The position numbers and the translations under genes are program-made. The notes under the pieces are model-generated. The model was not told the DNA's origin and did not search any database. It saw only the letters and a program-made list of their open reading frames with translations. A stretch of DNA of 64,000 nt from Rhytidiadelphus loreus. Taxonomy: Eukaryota; Streptophyta; Bryopsida; Hypnales; Hylocomiaceae. Where the stretch lies: contig OX344761.1 in assembly GCA_947034895.1 (NCBI GenBank), positions 84,581,447-84,645,446 of the forward strand, given 5' to 3'. Positions 24,259 through 37,400 of the stretch are shown here, piece after piece; the first letter of the stretch is position 1; each line of letters begins with the position of its first letter.

Positions 24259-25050
24259 TTAACCCCTAAAGGATCGAGCCATTTTCTGGGTCCAAAATCA
24301 CTGAAAACCGCCATTTCTGCTGCGATCATTCACGAAGTTTTGAAAATAATTTTTTTGAAAATGTAACCGTAAGATCTTGAAGTGAACTTGTATGAGAGGG
24401 TGTGGTAAGAATTTTGTGAGGTTTCACTGTATGGATACAAAGATATTTGCATTCGAAGTCATTTTTTTTTTTTTCACTGTGCCCCAGAATTTCAGATGCC
24501 TTTGACCGCCTCATGCTCAATTTTTTTGCACTACACAGCATAAAGTTAAATTTTTTTCTTATAGGTATTGAAGTTAGGCATGTGCATACCAATTTTCAAA
24601 GCAATCCAACACATCTAACACCTCCAAAAAAATCTTGCAATGCCACAATGTCCCAAAGATTGACAATGCACTAGGTCATCTTCGAATCGGTTTTCCCACC
24701 ACATACTTTGAGATATTGAAAATCTGAACGGTGAATAGAAAGACATACTTATATTTGACAAGTAGGAAAAAAATTTTTGGAAAATATGAAAATCTGAGAT
24801 TTCTATGACCTTCCAAAGTTTGCAGCTGCCTGCATAGAATTTCACAGACTGGGCAGCACTTGTAGAAAGGGACCCAAGATGTCTCCAACGGCCCAACCTC
24901 CAACATCAAAGCCCAGGGTTGCTATTTTGTGAGCCTGTGAGCCTGTGAGCATGCAAGTGTGAGCCTGGGAGCTTGCAAGTGAATATTTTTGCGGTTTATT
25001 AATTGATGAAGTACCCATGACCGTGGACTTAAAAATAATGACGGGAGCAT
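24259..25050 (+). mobile_element. Truncated TTAA-flanked element
   Basis: TTAA then cccctaaaggatcgagccattttctgg, followed by aaaatcactgaaaaccg, resembles the left ends of 13770-14682 and 45505-46438. No matching right terminus is visible. The right boundary given is approximate. Near 24930 there is a short gagcctgtga repeat. Confidence 0.45.
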
Positions 25051-25929
25051 AGAATGTAAATTTGGGAAAAAAATGGTCAAGCATAATTTTTTATTAAAGA
25101 GTTTAGTACGTGCAAAGTGAAATTCATTTTGAATTCTATTGTTCCGAATTAGAGTAATTCTAAATCATCCTTGAATTACCTTTTTAGTGTATGTTGGCCA
25201 GTATTGGCGTATACATGGTGTTTGGTTAGTTTCAACCATTAAAATGTAGAATAAAAACTGCGATTAGGACTCCAATTCCAAAATTACTCAGAGGGATCAA
25301 AGTGAAATACTTCTAACAAATATAAAGTTATATTTGTAACCATTTTGTACTAATGAAATAAGGGATAAAAGAGGGTTATTAGGGTTTAAAACATGACATA
25401 CAATGATTTATGACACTAGAATAACATAACAAGATAAAGGATTATTTGAAGGACATTTGTTTCATTCTCCATGCATTGGGACGGAGGAAGACCTCTACAC
25501 TGGCCAACTCTTAATTTTGAATGTTAATGATTTAGGGTAACTTTAGGATTATGGTCTTCACAAATGTATTAGGCCAAAATTGTGTTTAGGCATATAATGT
25601 CAAATATACACCAGAAGGACTGTTACTTCATTATCATGGGTTCAGAATGAAATGGAATGAATTACAGTGATTATTATTCATCTTTGTAATTAGTAGTCAT
25701 ATTAAACCACTATTAAGGGTTATTCAAAATGAGGCTCACATTCTGAAAGTTGTACAAGAAACTAGATCATACTATTTCAAAAAGTATTACAAAATTGAAA
25801 AAAAAATGTTTACGTTCCAATACAACAATCATGTATGTTATGTAGAATGTTGATGACTATGGGTTAGAAAACAACATATTGTAGACAATAAAATGAAAGG
25901 CATGTACTGCAATGCATCCCCAAATCAAA
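25051..25929. other. Flank of the methyltransferase gene; transposon end expected here
   Basis: AT-rich non-coding sequence. If the two genes at 25930-38323 form one transposon, its left terminus should lie here. I could not find a convincing inverted repeat matching the 38.3-38.7 kb side. Confidence 0.4.
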
Positions 25930-26346
25930 TCAAGTAGAAGATGCTGACATAGACTCAGAGTGATCACTACTATGAGACGATGATGTCTCATTGTCTGATT
26001 CGAAGGCTATGACGTCTACAAACTGCAAGACTCGTGGCTCTGTCAACCTAGAATTCTTCTTCAGAGGAGCATTTGGTTGACATGCATATGTTGAAGCTAA
26101 AGCCTCTGCGTACGACGGCAACATGAATGTCTTCTCTGGGCTTGGGAAAAAACTAGGTAGACTAAAGAAAGGGCGATGACCAGCCGTCTTAGAAATCATG
26201 CTGCAATCCACAAAAGAAATTAGAAATTATATGCAAATCCATTTCACAACGTTGAACAGAATGGACATATGTGAAAGTGAACTGCATGCAAGGTTTAGGA
26301 TACGACTTATTTATTTAATGTAAATGGTAGTTCATGATAGACTTAC

Positions 26347-27535
26347 TTACTGAATCGAGATTTCTTCACAATGTGGGGAACATCAACATCCAATGACTCC
26401 TCATCGTCAAAATGTTCCACGACTGTTGGAGTTGATGTAGGAGCACATGGAGGTACACGAATCATTGGGGCCAAAACGGCATCAAAGATGCCTTTGTCTT
26501 CCTCAAGTGCAACAATGTGCCGGCTCAGAACCCTACAAGCATGGATGGAGGCCCCTAATAGCATACACTAGTATGACAACAATGAAGTCAATTAACAGAA
26601 TTGAAAGAATCAAAGACCAAATAGAAGTAAGAGTTTCCAAAAATACGTAGTGAAGGCATTTGATATAACCTGTTGCAGTAGTGCAGTCTAGAACAACGTC
26701 GTCTGGGAGTGAGCATGCTTCAATCAGCATTTGCAAAAATCGTGGATCCTTCTCTAGCGCCCCTCTCCAAGGTTTGGAGTTGCTGTCCATACTCAATGTC
26801 TCAACTTTCGTGAAATTTTGTAGGACATCGTCGCGGGCTACATCCACCCCTAGTTTCTTCAAGTTCGGGCACGGTTGGAATTTGAACTTGGAAGGACCAA
26901 TCCCAGGGAGGTTCCTCACCAACAATGAAATCCCAAATCATTGTGTCTGCGTGAATGAACTCAATTAAGAAATTAGCACAAAGTAGAGTAGGGCCACGGA
27001 AACTTAGTAATTGGAATGCATAAACTTCAATTACATTTCACAAGAACTAAAACAAAAGCAAGCATACAATTCCAATACTAAATACACCATCATTGGATCT
27101 CATGATAATTGCAAGAGTTTTGGAAGTCAAATGAAATGCCAATAAGCAATACGATACATTCAAAAACAAGATGAAAAAACTATGTACCGTTCTTGAGGGT
27201 GAAACCGGTGAGGCCAAGTGTAGCCAGTTCATTCCCCACCAGTCCTTCATCTTCTCGAAAGAGTAAGTAGTACCATACTTGAGAATAGTGGCTTTCGTGA
27301 CGGCCCTCAAAGGATAGATAATAATGAGAGCTCCATCGTCATGCAAGTGACCATCTGCAAATTCAAACAATGCCTCCAGCTAGAGAGGGTCATCCACATT
27401 CCACTTGGAAATGCTAGTCGCAGGCACCGACAAATCTGGGACAGGCAATCCCTCTGGCATATCAACAATGATGAGATCAATGCGTGGTTTATCACTCTTC
27501 ACTCCTTTGAAAAACCGATGCTTCTCTCCCTTGTG
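26347..27535 (-). pseudogene. Exons encoding the permuted N6/N4-type methyltransferase core
   Basis: The exon at 27188-27535 has the motif IV strand IDLIIVDMPEG (D-M-P-E at 27452-27463), followed by FADGHLHDDGALIIIYPL, a strand typical of class I methyltransferases. The exons at 26670-26946 and 26347-26554 read KPWRGALEKDPRFLQMLIEA, then VVLDCTTATG joined across an intron to ASIHACRVLSRHIVALEED. This is the motif I plus E-acidic strand arrangement of beta-class N6_N4 methyltransferases (motif IV before motif I). The usual DPPY is DMPE and the usual FxGxG is CTTATG, so the active site is non-canonical. Stops at 27380-27382 and 26938-26940. Confidence 0.72.
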
Positions 27536-29646
27536 CTGCAACCAAATCCAGGTAGTCAATAAAATTAAGAATTCAATTACAAAACATGAAGCGGAAATAA
27601 CTAAAGAAAGAATGAGATAGTACTAACCTTGTCAATGAAACTCAAAATGTCGTGGTACACTTGGGGTAGTGGATCAGTCAATACATGTTTCAGAGAAAAA
27701 TTAAGAATGAACTCGTGGATTGAAATCTCGCCGTCATTTAGGATCTCCACTGTTGAGGGACCATGCACCATGCCACCATCGCTAAGTGAAATGTACTCAA
27801 CATCGCGCTTGGTTCCTCGTGAAACCGAAAGTTGGTGATGAGAGCCCTCGTCCTTAGTGTTGGAGGGCACAATTAGCTGCTTAGCCTTCTTCCCCTTTCG
27901 CTGCTTTGCCGTAGATGTGTCCCCTGTCTCGGCAAGTTTTAAGGCCTTCTTAGCAATCCTCTCCTTTGCCTTGTCCACCGCCTCTGAGTTCTTCAATGCT
28001 ATCTTCTTGTCAGTGTCTTCTCTCTTCTTCAGAGCTCTTGCTTTTGCATCTTCATCAAGGCCAGCAAAGTCATTCATGTCTTGGGCAACCTCATGAGAAG
28101 CAATGGAGTGTTTGAGTTGCTCCTCGGGCAAAGGAGTGAACTCTGGTGGGCAATCCAAGTACCAGGCGACGGACTTCAAATGCGAACTGGTCTACCACCT
28201 TAATTGCGAGGCAAAGAACATGCAGTGCTCCGAGGAGACATCGAGCCATGTTCCAAGAAAAGGAGGAAGATCTCGCTTCAATATGGCCCCTTTCGGAAGG
28301 AGCTCGTACGTGAAGTACCTGTAGAAACAAATATGGTCAATGGAAGTAAAATAGTGTTTGGAAATTGACATGCATAGCTACGACCATGAATCAAGTGCAA
28401 GAATAAAGAATAGAATATTTACCGGTAAATCACACGCTTTACAACTAGATCACTGTCCTTGCGTTTCTTGAAGTCATCGGACTTCCTGAAAACGTCTTGT
28501 CCCTTGAAATTGGACAAAAATGCTTTGTCCCACACCCTAATTCTCCATCCTTCAATGTAATCTCCAAAACTCTCCGGTTCAGTGGGGGAATCCATAGACA
28601 ATGCCAACTGGTCCTTCTTGACAATGTCATCAAACATTTCGAAGCCTATGTCTTCAATCTGTAGAATTTGAGAGTTCAATTTTATGAGAGAGAATCATAT
28701 GGCAATAACATTTCAAATATCATGCACACTAGCAAATAGCGGAGGAGTATAGAGGAATGCAAATAACTAAGAAATACATACCCCACCATACCAGCATGCC
28801 TTCATCAAAAAAGTCTTTAAGTCATTCTCTCCAACTGGCTTCAATGGAAACCTTCTGGCCTCTCGCGTTTGAACTGAAGAATTCCACCACCTCAGCCACC
28901 TCACCTTGTGTTCACTCTTGACATTGCAAGTTGCAATCATTTGCAACTTGTCAAGAGTCATTTCGGGAGTTATATTGGAGCTCCAGTGCCGCTCAATCTG
29001 TATAAACAAACCATTAGAAAGCAACCATTAAAACCAATCTAGAAGAAGAGAAATCAAATTATTAATTGTATACACTAAATATGATCAATATACCTCTTTG
29101 AGCCAGTTGCTCTAGATTGGGGTTAGCAACTGCTGTCATCTTGCCCAATTTCTGAACCAACTTGGAAGTTTGCTCCTTAGTTCCCAATCGCATAGCGGAA
29201 AGGACTCCTTCTTCTGACTGATCCTCTTTCGTCGTTTCTTCGTTGTATTTTTGAACAGCCACATCAGCAGCTGCCGCAATCTCGTACTGCAAAACCAATT
29301 TGAAATTTGCTTCGTAATTATGAAACAAATATTCACAACTATAATCATTAGTAAAATGAAGATTCTTACCCGAAAAATGAAAGACGCGAACACCTCCAAA
29401 GACATAGTGTACCAGCTCTTTCGTGTGTTCTGCTGGCACTGTGTCATCTCAGAGGCACTCAAGTGCTCGGCAAACTTGTCTAGCGGGAGAATACCATATT
29501 TCTGGACACGGTATAGCGTGTGTACGAGACTCGTTTTAATAAACGAATTCTCTGTTTGCCTTCACAAACAACACATGGTAATCAGGACACCATAATATGA
29601 ACACTCATGAATTTCGAATTCATAAAAGACAAGAGATTGTACATAC

Positions 29647-30287
29647 TTGTTGATATCATGCATAGCGTGCATGACATCCCCAATTTTTCCTTTTGTCTCT
29701 AGAATTATGGAGTCGACAGAAATGTGCTAGTCCTTATCAGCAGCATGGTGCTTAGAAATATACGATGACCACGCCAGGAGTCTGTGGTTCCCATCACATA
29801 CGAAAAATTTGGAGCCCTGAAAGTGGCCCATCCCGGGTGTTGCATTCAGCTTGGCATCAAACTCTTCATTCTCATCATTCCATATCGGTCCCTAAGCTTC
29901 CTTCTCGGCCTCGGTTACCTTCTCTGTCTCTCCTTGCTCGTTCGTCAGGGAAACGTAAAACACCGAAGATCCATCTCTGTAACCGTGTACAAATTCCTGC
30001 TCTAGTCGTGTGAGGTCACATCTTAAAGCTGGTCGAACCATCGGCATCTGGGCAAGACGGCACAGAGGAATCCTAATACGTGATATGGAGTCAGGTTTCA
30101 GTCTCAATGCGCCAATGGATGCTACAGTATTAACTTTCTGAGACCTCCGATATGCGTCTTTTGTTGTGAAGTCTTAGTTGTTGTTCTCTGAGTCGTCGTC
30201 TGAGACTCTGTCCTCATCAACTTCATCTCCAACGGTATCCGCACGTTCTTGAACCTCGGGATTTTGGTTTCCCTGAACTACCACCTC
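29647..30287 (-). pseudogene. Exon encoding the ParB-like domain
   Basis: After an acidic leader (DEVDEDRVSDDDSENNN), the exon reads a ParB-like fold. It begins with SISRIRIPLCRLAQMPMVRP, followed by a helix-rich stretch and a strand (SSVFYVSLTN), then an insert of about 45 residues. The hallmark FVCDGNHRLLAW lies at about 29772-29807, with the DGNHR core at 29781-29795. This corresponds to the G-x-H-R-x-x-A motif of ParB/sulfiredoxin-like domains. The next exon continues NKQTENSFIKTSLVHTLYRV. Three in-frame stops interrupt the exon. Confidence 0.75.
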
Positions 30288-30884
30288 CTGTGAGAAAGCC
30301 AGGGATTAATACTAGGGGCTTCAGAAAAATTTGATCAACATGTAAGCAGCCAAAGAGTGAGTTACAATATTATTAACGGAGTATCCAAAATCTGCCATCG
30401 TCGCTGATGATGGCAAGAACTTGGATACCATTATCACATGTGCTCGGCCTAGTCCTCATTACGAACCCAGTTGGCTCCACGGATATCATGCACATTAATT
30501 TTCTGTCTAACTGGATCAAACATAATTTGATTCGTCTCTACTCTCGGCGCCGATGGACCCAATATCCTGCCTCCTCTGACCACGCTGATAGAAGCTTCGG
30601 GCCGTCTGGGTGAGCATACACCTTCGTTGCCAAAGACATTTTCTGACTCAGTTGGGCACCCCTCGGCGCCAACGGTGACCCTCACACCATGCGGACACTA
30701 CAGAGCCAGCAGGTTGGGGTCTTCAAGGTGAGACCCCAAACTGGATATCAAAATTCTGGGTTTGTTCATCAGGAACCCTCGGTGTCGATGGTGCCCCTCG
30801 CACCACACAACCAAAAACTTGAGGCCTTCAGGCTGAGCCCCATCGCACCACATAGCCAGCAGCTTGGGGTCTTCAGGTTGAGCC

Positions 30885-31840
30885 CGAATCCTTGTTTTTA
30901 AAAAAATAAATTTGATGATCAGCTCCCTTCGGCGCCGATGGTGACCCTCGCATGGCGCAGCCACCGGGGAGCCCACAGCTTGGGGTGAGCCCAGTGCTCG
31001 TTTTCAAAAAAATAGATTTGAAGATCAGCTCCCCACGGCGCCGACGGTGACCCTCGCATGGCGCAGCCACCAGACAACCCAGAACTTGGGGTGAGCCCAG
31101 TGCTCGTTTTCAAAAAAATAAATTTGAAGATCAGCTCCCCTCGGCGCCGATGGTGACCCTCGCATGGCGCTGAGACCAGGCAGCCCACAGCTTGGGGTGA
31201 GCCCAATGCTCGTTTTCAAAAAAATAGATTTGAAGATCAGCTCCCCTCGGCGCCGAAGGTGACCCTTGCATGGCGCAGCCACCAGGCAGCCCACAGCTTG
31301 GGGTGAGCCCAATGCTCGTTTTCAAAAATATAAAATTTAAGATCAGCTCCCCTCGGCGCCGAAGGTGACCCTCGCATGGCGCAGCCACCAGGCAGCCCAC
31401 AGCTTGGGGTGAGCCCAGTGCTCGTTTTCAAAAAAATAGATTTGAAGATCAACTCCCCTCGGCGCCGAAGGTGACAATCGCATGGCGCAGCCACCAGGCA
31501 GCCCACAGCTTGGGGTGAGCCCAATGCTCGTTTTCAAAAATATAAAATTTGATGATCAGCTCCCTTCGGCGCCGACGGTGACCCTCGCATGGCGCTAAGA
31601 CCAGGCAGCCCACAGCTTGGGGTGAGCCCAGTGCTCGTTTTCAAAAAAATAAATTTGATGATCAGCTCCCTTCGGCGCCGATGGTGACCCTCGCATGGCG
31701 CAGCCACCGGGGAGCCCACAACTTGGGGTGAGCCTAGTGCTCGTTTTCAAAAAATTAGATTTGAAGATCAACTCCCCTCGGCGCCGATGGTGACCCTCGC
31801 ATGGCGCTGAGACCAGGTAGCCCACAACTTCGGGCCCTCC
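30885..31840. repeat. 106-bp minisatellite, nine units, with GGCGCC cores
   Basis: Nine near-identical units start at about 30922 and recur every 106 bp. Each carries ctc(c)cctcggcgccgatggtga, then cctcgcatggcgc, then gcccacagcttggggtgagc, then ctcgttttcaaaaa. More diverged units flank it from about 30545 to 32050. The period is not a multiple of three, so the ORFs found in it change frame each unit. It lies in the ~1.9-kb intron (30288-32202) of the ParB-methyltransferase gene. Confidence 0.92.
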
Positions 31841-33077
31841 AACTGTGTTGCGAAATTGGGATTCAATAAAAGAAATGCTTCATTAGGAACAACTCGGCGC
31901 TGATGGTATCCCTTGCACGTCGCAGCCACCAAGCAGCCCGAATCATGCAGCCCTTACGGAGAACCCACAATCGGGTTTTAACAAAAAATCTTTCTCCAGC
32001 AGGAAGCCTGGAACCCCTCGGCGACGATGGTAATCCTCCAACGAATCAGGCTTGCTTCCCCGTCGATGCCACCAGTTCGGGTTCTATTTGTAATTTACTG
32101 AATCCAAAATGCTTGTTCGGCTGCTGAGCATTCATCACAATTGACTGAAGGGAGTGCATTCATAACCAACATCAAAGAAGAAAAAAATATTAGGGTTCTC
32201 ACAGTGGATGTCGGCGCTCTTGCGGTATTGATGTTGACAGACTCAATTCCTGTCTCGTCATTGCTCCCACTTGCGTCTGTTGGGATTTGTTGAGCTCCCA
32301 TTGGCGCACTACGGGTTGCCGGCCTCCGCGCCATTGCCGTCGTTTCCTGCAAAACCCGAATCGTATTCAAACCCTAGTACGAGACAGTGAGAAGAAAGCA
32401 AGGAAGCGATAATCGGAAATCTTCAGGGAAAGCCTACGTACCAAGAACAAGAGGATCTGCAAATGAGAACAAGGTGTTTCCCTCAACCTAACTGCACTAG
32501 ATTCTCTAACTGAAATGGTGAGAATGGAGGAGACTGCGACGAGTCTTCCTGAAAGTGATGTCCTCCGACAGTCTTCCGGAGAGAGAGCACCGCATACTGA
32601 CCAGTTGACTTTTTCCTACTACCTTGCTTGATGCCTAGGTCAGCAAGCGATAGTCCGCCTCCCAACCTTCTAAATTAATTTCAAGTTACTCATACTGGTA
32701 TGTCAAGTGAAATCAATATATTGCACAAGATGTTCTGAATTTTTCAGTGCAATCAATAATTAGTAATGACATTTTATAGTTGACATTCATACTGAATTCT
32801 TGAATGTCCGAGCAACCCAGAAATACACTCTCTATACGTTGTCCTAGGATACGAATACTCAACATGTGCACATACTTCCAATTTAATCAGTATGAGATGT
32901 TTGGGTACTCAGTTGCATCCGTTTATACATAAACAATTTGCAATTCCCTTGGTCCTCACATCAAATATATTATTTACTAGGATTCGGATTTTATTAGTGT
33001 CTTCTGTACTAAATAATAGATACTCTCGACTAATGTAACATGGAACAATGCAATCATGCGGAGATGTGTTCACTTAC

Positions 33078-33382
33078 ATAGGGATTCGATGTTGCTCCTA
33101 CGTTGCATAGTCTCATTGTCTCCTCTTCACTGATCGAGAGCTCCCAATGGCTACCTTCATTTCTATCACAAATGACATTATCCTTTTTATCATCTACTGT
33201 CACGTATCCTTTCAGAGGTGATGTAGTTGTTATAGGATCACCTTTGCCTCTTCTTCTAGACCGCTGCAATTGTTTCCGCGATGAGTATAGGAGTTTCCTT
33301 TGTTTTCTCCTCTTCCTAATTCTATGCCCTAAAGCCTTTTCGGAAATACCATTTGCCGCATGCATGAGACTAATTGCACATA
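33078..33382 (-). pseudogene. Basic 5' exon of the ParB-methyltransferase gene
   Basis: An open stretch of 305 bp between a ttcacttgcag acceptor and a gtaagtg donor. It encodes a strongly basic segment (HRIRKRRKQRKLLYSSRKQ, then SRRRGKG), a likely DNA-binding or nuclear-localisation region. Its end phase (0) joins in frame to the exon at 32203-32346 through the acceptor gttttgcag, which supports membership of this gene. Its upstream neighbour is not found. Confidence 0.55.
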
Positions 33383-34436
33383 CTGCAAGTGAACATAAGA
33401 AGTGGATACTAAACTCTGAAATGCTAATGGTACAACTACGAACTCGTTGTTAGAATACTTCACATAATGTTGATGCTACTGTAAATACTAATGATCTTTT
33501 ACCATGTCCACTGCAATTGAGATATAGTGATTTCAAGCTTTATTTTATAAGATGTGTGGAAGTACTTTTTATTGTAATAATCATTTTTATGATCTAATGG
33601 TGAATCTTTGGATTTCTGACATCCAATATTTCACTGCTTATCACCGTTATGTATTCCATTACGGCAAACTCATGTAGGATGAGAAATTGCTTTTGTATTC
33701 ACAAGCATTCGCCTACTTCTTCAAAGAAATAGTTCGTTGGCAATACTACCGAAATGAATGAAGTACGGATGTTCTATGGGTACAGCACAATTTTCACATA
33801 AACGCCTCATTATGCTAGTGATCATGGTCATAGGCGCTTGTACATAAAAAAAATTGTATGCCCTCCAGATTTCAAATTGATTTGACAAATCCTTATTTCA
33901 TATTTTCTATCGTTTGATTTCGATACCATCAAAACCGTCATGCACTTGTATTTGATTCTATATCCATAGATTCTAGTTGTCCAACTAAAATTGAACACGA
34001 CAATGCTTTGATGACACTTCTATAGATCCATGTAATTGAATGTGGGACAGATGCAATGAATGTTTTGAAACCTCGGATGGGTCCTAAGGAAGGATGGATG
34101 GTCCTTGGAAATTATGAATGCGCCCCAAATCTACTCACAAGTTACATGTTCCTTAATTTGTGCTTTTCTCGCGTTTATGAGTTCGGTTTTAGAAACGGCT
34201 TGTTTCCCTCAAATACGATTTGAATATCTATATGAAGATCGTCTGTACGAATACAAAATTGGAGGCCTCTGGCAACATTAATTTCATTGTCAGTAGCATT
34301 AATCAAATTTTTTGAAACGTCATTCTCATGCTTATATAATATATACAAACGTACCCCATTCACTCACTTTGCCTCTAATGTCATTGAAGGTCTAGTACTA
34401 CAACTCTCTTTTAGCTTGAACCTCCTTCTTGTGTCA
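33383..34436. promoter_or_regulatory. Intergenic region between divergent transposon genes
   Basis: About 1 kb separates the 5'-most recognised methyltransferase exon from the transposase start. It should hold both promoters and probably the methyltransferase first exon. No specific promoter element is assigned. Confidence 0.45.
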
Positions 34437-37400
34437 ATGGCCTCCATTCGAGCAGATGGCCATGAAATCCCAGTTGTTCTCCCTCTTGGAATAGAAGGGT
34501 ATGCTGTAGTGTCTTCACACCTTCTGCATGTCCAATTTGGTTTCATCCAATCTAGTATATATGTTGAAGAAGAGGTCTTGTTTGATTCAAGTCAACTAAA
34601 GGAGTATGTCCACATACTAAGGTTGGAAGTTGACGATGGTCATGTGTGGCAACTTCATCAGGGTCGCTACAGAGCTTATGGATTGTCATCTCTTATGATA
34701 GGAGCCTCCACAGACATTGTACATCACCGGTCAGATCATTCTACTGTTGATATGCCTCCTGCTTGGCATGTTGTTGGAAATTCCATAGAACCTGAGTCCT
34801 TTACAGTTGCCAGTACACCTCCTGAACATCTTCACTTGAAAAAAGAAGTCCTTGACCCAGTCATAGATATCTCCAGTGAGTCAGAGGTAGAATCCCCTAA
34901 CCAGCCCAGTATACAAGGAATGCATCTTCATGAAGTATTCGAAGATGGCCCTATAACTACTTTGGGTAAACACCGCACGTCGTCTAGTACTCTTCATGTT
35001 TCAACTCACTCTCGCCCACCAACATATCCAATTAGTACAGGACAAACTAGTATAGTTGGGTGCCTACGAAATCTTGCTTTAGTAAGGCGATCTAAGAACG
35101 AAGTGGCTGCTTTAGATTACAATTCACTAATCCACCACAAAGTGCAATATCTTCCTGCAGACTTTGATGGAGACGTAGTATTTGAATTGCCATCACTTCG
35201 TGTCTCCACTTCGTCATGTAGCGGTGGGAATCTTCAAGGCATGGATAAACGATACGATGGTCATGCTTGGTGTCGGACAATGACATCCAATATCCACAAC
35301 CAAGACGGGTTGAAGTTCAGAAAATCAGCTTGTGCGGGACATTTGGTATGTACTAATTCTGAGTGTTCATACTTCCAACGGTCCACCAAGCAGAACGAGA
35401 CAGAGTGGTGTGGATATACTGTTGCTCCATTCCAGGTTGGTTCTGATCCTCCAAAGGAATCAAGTCTTCTCTGCAAGATATGCAAATATCCGCCAAGTTG
35501 TCTTAGTATGTGTAACGCGCGAATATATTACATGTTTAGCGATAACGCGTTGATGACTAGAGCGTGCATTCATCTAGGGAATCACATGCATCCTGTGGCT
35601 TCGGGAGTTTGTAGAGAGACTGTAGATACTATTTCTGTTCTCATAGCCAACGAGGTTGCCAGAACTCCTACCGCTACCAACTCAGCCATTGCCCTCTCAG
35701 CTAGTAAAGTATTTCTAGACCGCCACTTGATACATAGTGGTGAAGGGCCTAAAGAGATCTTGAAAGGGAAATCATTAGAAGATGTTATGGATAGGTTCCA
35801 AAGACTAAGTTCTCCTAACATCCGTAATATTATCACTTCTTTCCGTAGCACTGGAAAGGGTGGAGTCATAGATAGTATTATGAATATGAAGCGGAATTTG
35901 AAGTTTGACTACATCCATGACAGTGTCTTCCCTGGACAAGGGAAGGAAAAGGTGTACCTGTTTAAGATGTTGGTAGAAGGTCCTGGTATTGGAGTTGATT
36001 TGGTGAACCGCATGCAACCCGGTGGAGATCTAGAGAACGCATGGCTCATGTTTGATCACGTCAAACGAGTAAAGGATTGGACAACTATGGCTTGCCACGT
36101 CTATGACACAGGTTGCAGGAAGGTCATGACAATTGCCGTCTGTGACATGCAATCCGAAGACGCTGAGGTGCAAGGCATTATGTGGAGGTCCTTAAACGAG
36201 GTCATGAGACGCAATGGAGTGCAAAATACAAACTTCAAGGGCTTCATGGCTGACAGTGCACAAGCAAATTGGAATGCCGTTTGCATTGTGTATGGTACAG
36301 GGGATTCTAAAATAGAGATGGTGAATCGTGAACGTACATGTCTCCTACATTGGAGTACTTCATTACACCGCCATACACAGAAGCTCATCAAACTAGACAT
36401 GCAACATCAACACACTCGTCTTTGCAAGCAGTACAAGGATTCAAAGACTATGGAAGAAGCGGAGACGCGGTACTTGGCAATCCGCTCTTGGTGGCTATCA
36501 TCGGGAGCAGCTTCAGAAGATGCTTTGAGGGAACTCGAGTTGTGGCTTGCGTTCTGGCACTTCCGATATCGCCAATGGGGCGGGTTCATGCAAATGGTAC
36601 GTCATAAGATGTCCTTTCTCAATTTATATATGAATTGCTTATAGACCCTTCAACATATTCTTTTTTTCATTTTTATTCAGTGAATTAGTTGTACGTCATT
36701 ATGATTTTTTTGGTCCCATCAAAAATCATATGAAATTTATATGGAACTCGAAGCAGTATAGGGAGTGGTGCCGTGGAGGATTTACCCCTCGGCGCCGAGG
36801 GGAGTCTTGACCTCTTCCTGTCGAGACCAAAATCGAAGTAGTCTACCATTTTCTGGTGGGTTTTTTTCCAGGAAATCTTTATGCAGGGCCTAACTGTACA
36901 TTTGTTTCTCTTTTAGGGGTTGAGTCTGGAAGAGATAGCAGACATGCCATCATGCAACTTATCGGAAACAATTCACAACAAGTGGTTGCAACAATCCGGA
37001 AATCGTGGTAATGATTTATTTGCCGCCACTTGTGATGACTGCATTCGAGCCTTCATGCAGATGACGAATTATCAAGCATTTTTGAACGGTACAACATCAA
37101 GGTCAGGGCCATCAAAAGAAGAGTTGAAGTTAAGAGGCGCTAGACGAAGCGGCGACCCTAAGAAGATTGCCGAGGCCTTGAATGACCTGCCTGGCCCAAG
37201 TGATGTTGGAACACGTATTCCACATTTGGAAGGCGAAGAAGTTTTTGGTAGTAGCAAACGTAAACTTGACCTGCCTATCGGGTCAGATGGTGACTCTCAT
37301 CGTCCAGACAAGGTGAACTTCTCTCAACCACGAGTGCGGATTCGATCTACAGGTACACCGACAATGGCTTCTAATGAACCAGCCCCTCTCGCTCCATTGT

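Larger units (their letters stand above)
25930..33382 (-). pseudogene. ParB-like domain + N6/N4-type DNA methyltransferase fusion gene, decayed
   Basis: Exons inferred from GT-AG borders and reading phase (minus strand): 33078-33382, 32203-32346, 29647-30287, 29370-29559, 29094-29286, 28782-28997, 28423-28658, 27628-28318, 27188-27535, 26670-26946, 26347-26554, 25930-26200. Phases agree at every junction except 29094/28997. The first exon(s) with the start codon are not located. An alternative start is the ATG at 32334. Order of parts: a basic segment, a ParB-like domain, a charged middle region with a Lys/Ala-rich helix, the methyltransferase motif IV region, then motif I and an acidic Ser-rich tail. 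ParB-methyltransferase fusions are known from phages and bacteria, where ParB-like domains bind or cut DNA. In-frame stops: TAA 30174-30176, TAG 29892-29894, TAG 29727-29729, TAG 28192-28194, TAG 27380-27382, TGA 26938-26940. I am confident of the fusion but less sure of every splice site. Confidence 0.72.

Noticed and set aside
30698..31825. Series of 60-95-codon minus-strand ORFs with repeated peptides
   Set aside because: They arise from the 106-bp minisatellite, change frame each unit and lie in an intron between phase-matched exons.
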